A DNA stretch of 44,598 bases from an uncultured Bacteroidaceae bacterium (GTDB lineage Bacteria; Bacteroidota; Bacteroidia; Bacteroidales; Bacteroidaceae), in contig CAJOLW010000023.1 of the NCBI GenBank assembly GCA_905235525.1, forward strand, positions 1 to 44,598. Direction: 5' to 3'. This document shows positions 39,470 through 44,598 of the stretch, piece after piece. The notes beneath the pieces are model-generated. The model searched no databases. It was not told the origin of the DNA and saw only the letters and a program-made list of their open reading frames with translations. Position numbers and translations under genes: made by a program. Within the stretch, counting starts at the first letter, position 1. Each line of letters starts with the position of its first letter.

Positions 39470-42271
39470 CTACCACCACACCTGCTTCCCTTTCTCATAC
39501 GTAAACAGGCGTTCTTCCTTGCCTTTTGTCAGGTCATGGAGGATATAAAGACCGCCTGCTGGCACATTCTTGATGGTCAGGACGTCTCCTGTCGCAACTT
39601 TCCGCTCCACCTCATTCCACTGGCAGTTGTCCCAATAGCATAGGGCATAGAGGTCACCCTTCTCTATCGTGTTTCCATCGTTGCGGGCGATGAAACGGAT
39701 GCGCCCCACCTTTGAAGGCTTTGCCAGTTGCAAACCGACCCATTGACCGTCAGCACCCAGAGCATTGAAGCCCGTGAGGATGTCTCCGTCAAAAACCGTC
39801 TCCTTGGTCTTCTTCGGCTCGCCCTCGGTGCCGATGATCTTGCCGACCAGTTTGTTCCCGTCCTTGTCATAGAATGCCAGTTCGTTGATGTTGCCATGAG
39901 ACCCTGCCGGTCCCAGATAACGGAGGTACTTGTACTCCTCCGTGTCCTTGACAGGAATATCGTACCAGTTGCCATTGGTCACCCCTTCAAATCGGTAAAA
40001 GTTCGTCACCTGAGAGAAGTTCACATCATTCGAGCCTTGGAAAAGTCCCCCGCCCATCTTATAGTTGATGTCGCTGAACTTGCCCAGGAAGGGGAACTTG
40101 CGTTTGAGTACCATGGAGACGGTCTTGCCTTTGGATATACTGATATCTGTCACAGAACCATCACCGGCAACCAGGAAGGGATTGCCGAAAGGTCTGATTC
40201 CCCCTTCGTCACATATTGCCGCCATATACACGATGTCCGGTCCCATGCAGTTGAACTTGACTTTCCCGTTTCTGATTTTTCCATAAAAGACAGGAACCCA
40301 GTTGGCATTGTCGAAGACACAGATGTAGGCGACCTTCCTGTCAGCATACTCACTGGGGACAGGACGCTCCACATCCACAGGGTTTTCATAATACTCATCC
40401 GTGACATCAATGATGTTCAGCGACCTGAACAGTGAGGGAACATGTTTTTCTTGGGCAAAGGTCTCCGCCATGTCCCTGTTCAGGCTGAACCTGCGGCGGA
40501 ACACCTTTGCTTTGCTGTATGAATAGGAATAATGTGCGGTGTCCCCAGGAACGCTGCCCATAAAGAACGGGGTGGACTTCCCGTCTGGGTTGATGATGAC
40601 ATTCCACGTGTGCCCCTGGCTGCGGTTTCCCCAGTTGGGGGTGAAGTCAATGGCGGATGGTATTCCCAGACTGCGGCACAGATAGACGGCGAAACTGCCT
40701 TCCTCACGGCAATTTCCCGAAAGTCCCTTCAGCAATGTTGTTCCTCTCGGCATGAGTCCGCTCTTGTTGTCATACCATTCAAACAGGGTGTTGACGTCAT
40801 ATACCTTCATGGCTTCCGAGACAGCGCCGCCGAACGCGAAGATGCTCTTGCAATCACTGCGCTCATCGTGCTCTTCTATTTCCCATTGCTGGGCTTCGGA
40901 GTTTTTATAGTCATCCACGGTGAGGACTTCCTTCTGTCCTTGCCTGACGGCTGTCAGGAACAGGCCGCTGTCCTTATTCATAATCTTGCAATAGCCGTTT
41001 CCCGAGGGGATAATGACCCACTTCTGGTGATTAATCTTTATTTTCTGATAGGTCGTGATGTAATCGTTTTGGATGACCTCGTTTCCTGCTTCCAGCCTGG
41101 CATCCTTGACTTCCATACACAGGTCTGTGGAGTCGTGGTGTGCCGTGTATATCTTCCAGATGGGAAAACCTAAGTAGTCAAGTTTCAGCAGTTGGGTGCT
41201 GTCATTGGCTGCCCTGCCTTTCAGTTCCAATTGTCTCCCCTTTGCCTTGCCCTTCAGGTCGAAGGTGATGTATCTGCCCGATTGCTTGTTCTTGATGGAG
41301 CAGTATCTCTGTGAATAATCATGCAAAGATTGGGTGTCAATGTTTTCCAGGGAGGAAACCTTCACATAATCCAAGCCGAACGGTTTGTCAACACACTCTA
41401 TTTTAATTTTGTTGTCTCCATCCTTCAGGCTCACGTCTATGCCGACCCTGTTTTCGCGGAAGACGGTCGGGTAGAGTGTGGGTTCGAGTTGCAATGTCTT
41501 GACGAGGCTCCCGTTGACATGAATGTTTGCCTTTGCGTCCAGTGTCTGCACTGAATACTTGAGGAACAGGCGTTTTGATAAGGTGCCGTAGGAACGGATG
41601 GTGAACGTCAGACTGTCTCCGGGTTGGGAGAGCATGACTGTTTTCTTTCCCGAGGCTGCCTCGTTCTCCTTGAGGTTTCTCCCGTCATATCCAGCATCTT
41701 CACACTCGATGGTGATGCCGCGGTTGCTGGACACCGTTGAGGTGTAAAGAAAGGGGTAGTTCTCCTTGACGTATGAGCGCCACAGACTGACGGGCTCGTT
41801 GATGAGCCTGTAGGGCAACACGTAATCAAAGAAGATGGATTCATCGTACTCCTCTTTCCAGTTGACCTGACGCCAGATGTCGCAGGCTTCGTCGATCACT
41901 TTTATGAGATAGTCCGCCTTGAGGTTCTTCAGATCCACTGCCACGCTTGATGCCAGAGATGGGTCGGCAAAGGCGATGCTCCCGAATATGCTGTCGCGTT
42001 GCTCGATGGGATAGCGGGACGAGATGCTGAAGGCTGAATCTGCATATTCCGCCGCGTCACCCGTATTGGAATAGTTGTAGGGCATATTCTCGATGAGGAA
42101 TTTGGCAGCGCGGTATCTCAGTGGGTCGGGGTCGTCCTTGAAGTGTGTTAAGACTTTCTCCAGTTCCACACGGTTGTCGCCTGACATCTGGAGGGCGTTG
42201 TCAAGACTCTTGTCACATGCCACACACAGAAAGATGGCAACAAAGAGGGAATATATGCTAACGATTTTCAT
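39470..42271 (-). CDS. Multidomain transglutaminase-like lipoprotein
   Basis: A 933-residue lipoprotein (lipobox CVAC, Cys19). Residues about 20-180 are helical. About 185-310 form a CBM6-like beta-sandwich (ITIECEDAGYDGRNL, LDYVKVSS). About 320-465 form a ricin-type lectin-like domain (YCSIKNKQSGRYITFDLKG, YCKIMNKDSGLFL). A transglutaminase/cysteine protease core follows: GNCREEGSFAVYLCRSLGIP (Cys about 519), QGHTWNVIINPDGK (His about 555, Asp about 563). A C-terminal discoidin-like domain ends in VPAGGLYILHDLTKG. It overlaps the thioredoxin-fold gene upstream by 14 bases. Family enzymes cross-link or cleave proteins; here a substrate could be the NVEALA peptides or cell-wall glycans with peptides (inference). 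Confidence 0.82.
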   Translation of the reverse strand: MKIVSIYSLFVAIFLCVACDKSLDNALQMSGDNRVELEKVLTHFKDDPDPLRYRAAKFLIENMPYNYSNTGDAAEYADSAFSISSRYPIEQRDSIFGSIAFADPSLASSVAVDLKNLKADYLIKVIDEACDIWRQVNWKEEYDESIFFDYVLPYRLINEPVSLWRSYVKENYPFLYTSTVSSNRGITIECEDAGYDGRNLKENEAASGKKTVMLSQPGDSLTFTIRSYGTLSKRLFLKYSVQTLDAKANIHVNGSLVKTLQLEPTLYPTVFRENRVGIDVSLKDGDNKIKIECVDKPFGLDYVKVSSLENIDTQSLHDYSQRYCSIKNKQSGRYITFDLKGKAKGRQLELKGRAANDSTQLLKLDYLGFPIWKIYTAHHDSTDLCMEVKDARLEAGNEVIQNDYITTYQKIKINHQKWVIIPSGNGYCKIMNKDSGLFLTAVRQGQKEVLTVDDYKNSEAQQWEIEEHDERSDCKSIFAFGGAVSEAMKVYDVNTLFEWYDNKSGLMPRGTTLLKGLSGNCREEGSFAVYLCRSLGIPSAIDFTPNWGNRSQGHTWNVIINPDGKSTPFFMGSVPGDTAHYSYSYSKAKVFRRRFSLNRDMAETFAQEKHVPSLFRSLNIIDVTDEYYENPVDVERPVPSEYADRKVAYICVFDNANWVPVFYGKIRNGKVKFNCMGPDIVYMAAICDEGGIRPFGNPFLVAGDGSVTDISISKGKTVSMVLKRKFPFLGKFSDINYKMGGGLFQGSNDVNFSQVTNFYRFEGVTNGNWYDIPVKDTEEYKYLRYLGPAGSHGNINELAFYDKDGNKLVGKIIGTEGEPKKTKETVFDGDILTGFNALGADGQWVGLQLAKPSKVGRIRFIARNDGNTIEKGDLYALCYWDNCQWNEVERKVATGDVLTIKNVPAGGLYILHDLTKGKEERLFTYEKGKQVWW

Positions 42272-42830
42272 TGGCTTTTCTTTGTCTTTCTCGCTCTATA
42301 ACTTTCAGAAACAGATTCTCCATCTTCTCGTTCTTGAACGGATTGCCGACCAACACCACGCTGTCCTGCTCGTTCAGCACAAAGGTGTGGAATAGTGGAT
42401 TGTCGGGGACATAAGGATTTGCCTTACGGAAAGCATGGCAGGTGTCAAGATAGACGGCACCTTCGATGCGGGCATTGCAGAATGCGAAATATACATTCTC
42501 CGCTTTTTCCGTGTCCGTTTCTATGACATAAACAAACCCCACGTCTTTTAGTTCGTCCAGATCTTTCTTCTCTTTCTCGACTGCAGCCAGGCGTGAAAGT
42601 GCACAAGTGGAACAATCTAACGTGTCAATGTAGTTAACAATACGCAACATCTTTTCAGATGAAAGGGTATCTGTATAGATGGAACAAACTCTTTTATCCA
42701 TTGTCTGATACGGAATGTGGATGGGTTCCTTCACAAAAGCCTCCAAATCTTTGTCAAACCGATTTGTACACCCAACAAACAACACAGACATCGTCAACAG
42801 GGCATTGCCGAATTGGAACAATCTGCACAT
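42258..42830 (-). CDS. Thioredoxin-fold lipoprotein 2 of NVEALA cassette
   Basis: A 190-residue lipoprotein (lipobox FVGC, Cys21). Residues 65-80 read VNYIDTLDCSTCALSR, giving a CxxC (Cys73, Cys76) in the thioredoxin-like position. Further Cys lie in YFAFCNARIEG and LDTCHAF. The C-terminal FVLNEQDSVVLVGNPFKNEK matches the paralogue at 37224. It follows propeller 2 by 4 bases and overlaps the transglutaminase gene by 14, so the three are one unit. A thiol-exchange role is inferred from the motif and from the MauE-like protein in the same block. Confidence 0.75.
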   Translation of the reverse strand: MCRLFQFGNALLTMSVLFVGCTNRFDKDLEAFVKEPIHIPYQTMDKRVCSIYTDTLSSEKMLRIVNYIDTLDCSTCALSRLAAVEKEKKDLDELKDVGFVYVIETDTEKAENVYFAFCNARIEGAVYLDTCHAFRKANPYVPDNPLFHTFVLNEQDSVVLVGNPFKNEKMENLFLKVIERERQRKANENR

Positions 42831-42834
42831 ATTT

Positions 42835-43956
42835 TTATTTCCTCTTTATTTTCATCTTCAACAAATAGTAATTATCCTTTTCGGAAAGGCTCTCCTTGTA
42901 TGGGGCAAAGGCCACTCTCAATGAATCAATAGATGGGGTGAAATGGTTTAGGAAAGTTATCTTATCGTCCATAAAGTGAAGAAGGTCCATCGGTGTCACA
43001 ATTGAATAATAATATCCATCTTTGTAATCCATGAAAGAAACAAACAACCCCTTTTCATCACAGAAACGGAAAGTGTTGTCGTCCAGATTTATCTCGAATC
43101 CCCGACTGTCATCCTTATATAACATTCTTCCTTTTATTACATGGTCAGCCAAAATGTATGAATAAATATAGTCTCTACCTTTCTCCTGAACATTGTTTAG
43201 CGTCATCATCCTCTCTGATTTCAGCATGTAACAATGGGGATGCGACAAATCCTTCCACTCTGAAACATAGAACCGAGAATTGAACATATCCATATAGCAC
43301 AAATACTTGTCATCATTTTGCAATATGTTGTCGGCATAAGGTGGTTCACCTGTCACGACAGCCTCGTCCGTCAAAACAATCTTTTGTATAGATGTGAAAC
43401 CCTTATCATACATTGCCACCAGACAATCTGTTCCTCTGTAATTTCGGGAACAAACAAATCCTTTAGGAGTGTACAACACATTTTCCCACCTTTGCCTCTC
43501 CTTGAACGGGTATGAAGAAATGAATTTCCCATTAGCATCGTATTGTTTGAGGTCTGATAAGGTCATGATAGCAACTGCGTCACCTCTGTCGTTCGCTGCA
43601 ATGTCCATGATGTTCAAATACTCACTCTTGCTCCTACCGACCCCTCCTACCTTATGGCTGAAGGTTCCATCCACGTTGAACAGAAATACAGAGGGGTATT
43701 CTGCATCATTGAGAATGTAATACCCCGCATCTGTTACTTTCAGTCGGCTCACATGGCTCAGCAGGCATTCACGTGCATTATCCAAAGGAATAAATTGTAA
43801 GTCTGTATATTTCGTTGATTCAACATCCTCGTTATCATAGGATTCAAGATTGAATACAACATCTTCCACAACTTGGTCTGGAACTTTTTCATGACAAGCC
43901 TGTATAAAGAAAGGGACAATACCCCAAAAGATGTATAACCTTATTCGTTGAGTCAT
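42835..43956 (-). CDS. 6-bladed beta-propeller lipoprotein 2
   Basis: A 373-residue lipoprotein, lipobox IQAC (Cys21). Blades show VFLFNVDGTFSHKVGGVGRS, DLKQYDANGKFISSYPFKER and ILADHVIKGRMLYKDDSRGF. It shares with propeller 1 the N-terminal layout (short signal, Val/Asn-rich strand, VTDAGYYILND-type first blade, G-R-S/G-K-N-E-Y turn). It lies 84 bases downstream of NVEALA peptide 2 and 4 bases before thioredoxin fold 2. The role is unknown; reception or retention of the neighbouring peptide is one possibility. Confidence 0.78.
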   Translation of the reverse strand: MTQRIRLYIFWGIVPFFIQACHEKVPDQVVEDVVFNLESYDNEDVESTKYTDLQFIPLDNARECLLSHVSRLKVTDAGYYILNDAEYPSVFLFNVDGTFSHKVGGVGRSKSEYLNIMDIAANDRGDAVAIMTLSDLKQYDANGKFISSYPFKERQRWENVLYTPKGFVCSRNYRGTDCLVAMYDKGFTSIQKIVLTDEAVVTGEPPYADNILQNDDKYLCYMDMFNSRFYVSEWKDLSHPHCYMLKSERMMTLNNVQEKGRDYIYSYILADHVIKGRMLYKDDSRGFEINLDDNTFRFCDEKGLFVSFMDYKDGYYYSIVTPMDLLHFMDDKITFLNHFTPSIDSLRVAFAPYKESLSEKDNYYLLKMKIKRK

Positions 43957-44040
43957 ATGCGATTTTAAATATTTTAATGTGGTAATTTAATGTGAATTCG
44001 ATGTGACGTTAATTAATATAATTTCACGTCTTTTCGTTTC

Positions 44041-44484
44041 TCATTTTATCCGTTCTATGTAACTTTCAGGCCGTTCCTCCTGTTGTTTTTCGGTATCTTT
44101 ACATTTTCCCGTATCACCACTTTGACACTTTGTCCATGGTATCCGATTTGGTTGAGCATTTTGTCTATTGTATTGCTCTATAGGGATAGATATGCATGAA
44201 TGCCATCGGGCCGCCTCTTCCCAAGTCACTTCGCATGCCATATATGGATCATCCGTCATAATATCAAAATGCGCTTCCCAGCATTTTCCTGATTTGTTTC
44301 TCACCCTTATCAAATTTCCTCCACCACTATCCGTATCACCATCCCCTTGTGTCAATGCCTCGATATTTTGCATCAGCAAAGAGTTATCGACACATCCATA
44401 CGCGTCATACGTTTTCCAAGCACCGAGACAGGATGCTGTCACGGCGACCACTGCAAGAGTGGATTTCAAAATCATTTTCTTCAT
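44041..44484 (-). CDS. NVEALA-type small exported protein 2, Cys-rich
   Basis: A 147-residue precursor related to the protein at 38924. It has a signal at residues 1-22, then the hallmark DAYGCVDNSLLMQNIEALTQ (residues 27-46) and a Gly/Asp/Ser spacer. The C-terminal part holds five Cys (68, 84, 97, 120, 128) and Trp/Tyr-rich segments (GKCWEAHFDI, WHSCISIPIEQY) and ends in a charged tail. The leader is conserved with peptide 1 and the mature part is not. It is the first gene of the second peptide/propeller/thioredoxin-fold triad. The 84-base gap to the propeller is AT-rich without a clear hairpin. Confidence 0.83.
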   Translation of the reverse strand: MKKMILKSTLAVVAVTASCLGAWKTYDAYGCVDNSLLMQNIEALTQGDGDTDSGGGNLIRVRNKSGKCWEAHFDIMTDDPYMACEVTWEEAARWHSCISIPIEQYNRQNAQPNRIPWTKCQSGDTGKCKDTEKQQEERPESYIERIK

Positions 44485-44536
44485 TTGCTTTTAAGTTTGC
44501 CTAATTTCCGCAGCACTTTAGTTTAACTATCTTTAT

Positions 44537-44571
44537 AAGTACCTGAGCAACAAAAAGTTGTTCAGGTACTT
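44537..44571. terminator. Hairpin upstream of NVEALA peptide 2
   Basis: AAGTACCTGAGCAAC (44537-44551), loop AAAAA, GTTGTTCAGGTACTT (44557-44571): 15 pairs with one wobble. It probably ends the gene lying beyond the window, or insulates the peptide cluster. It lacks a long T run. Confidence 0.55.
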
Positions 44572-44598
44572 TGCCATGTCAGATTTTTCACTTACCTT

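Overview
The window looks like a chromosome segment of a Bacteroidota bacterium, order Bacteroidales, most likely Prevotella-like. The evidence is the promoter type (TTG about 19-21 bases upstream of TAnnTTTG), many Cys-lipoproteins, a Porphyromonas/Bacteroides-type hmu haem operon, GH115/GH43/GH29 hemicellulases and NVEALA-type small proteins. The genus is inferred from general resemblance only.

Layout. 1-676 (-): 5' end of alaS. 842-1624 (-): ZIP metal transporter, divergent from a haem operon at 1888-11611 (+): calycin-like lipoprotein, HmuY, HmuR, HmuS, HmuT, HmuU, HmuV. The operon ends at a strong terminator facing a tRNA-Pro(GGG) gene. 11938-12762 (+): lipoprotein peptidyl-prolyl isomerase. 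12839-19183 (-): hemicellulose operon of a mutarotase, GH115 glucuronidase, GH43 and GH29. 19368-23121 (-): housekeeping genes rluA-type, fabG, a TetR regulator and radA. 23226-24873 (+): a frameshifted DUF3943 gene.

25131-44484 (-): a long collinear block that is the most interesting part. In transcription order it holds NVEALA peptide 2, beta-propeller lipoprotein 2, thioredoxin-fold lipoprotein 2, a multidomain transglutaminase lipoprotein, NVEALA peptide 1, beta-propeller lipoprotein 1, thioredoxin-fold lipoprotein 1, a MauE/DoxX-type redox membrane protein, a dedicated signal peptidase I, an O-antigen-ligase-like/TPR membrane protein, TolC, an adaptor and two RND permeases. The peptide/propeller/thioredoxin-fold triad occurs twice. 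I infer an envelope system that exports, trims and oxidises small Cys-rich proteins and may cross-link or sense them; no function is proven by sequence.

A second theme is short low-complexity word repeats of five kinds. They sit between genes, often as inverted pairs, and several lie in frame inside coding sequences (hmuT, radA, the DUF3943 gene, both RND permeases, the O-ligase-like gene and mauE-like gene). Two genes, hmuY and the DUF3943 gene, carry apparent frameshifts. An imperfect 31-34 bp direct repeat overlaps the -33 elements of both the ZIP and the hmu promoters and suggests joint regulation.
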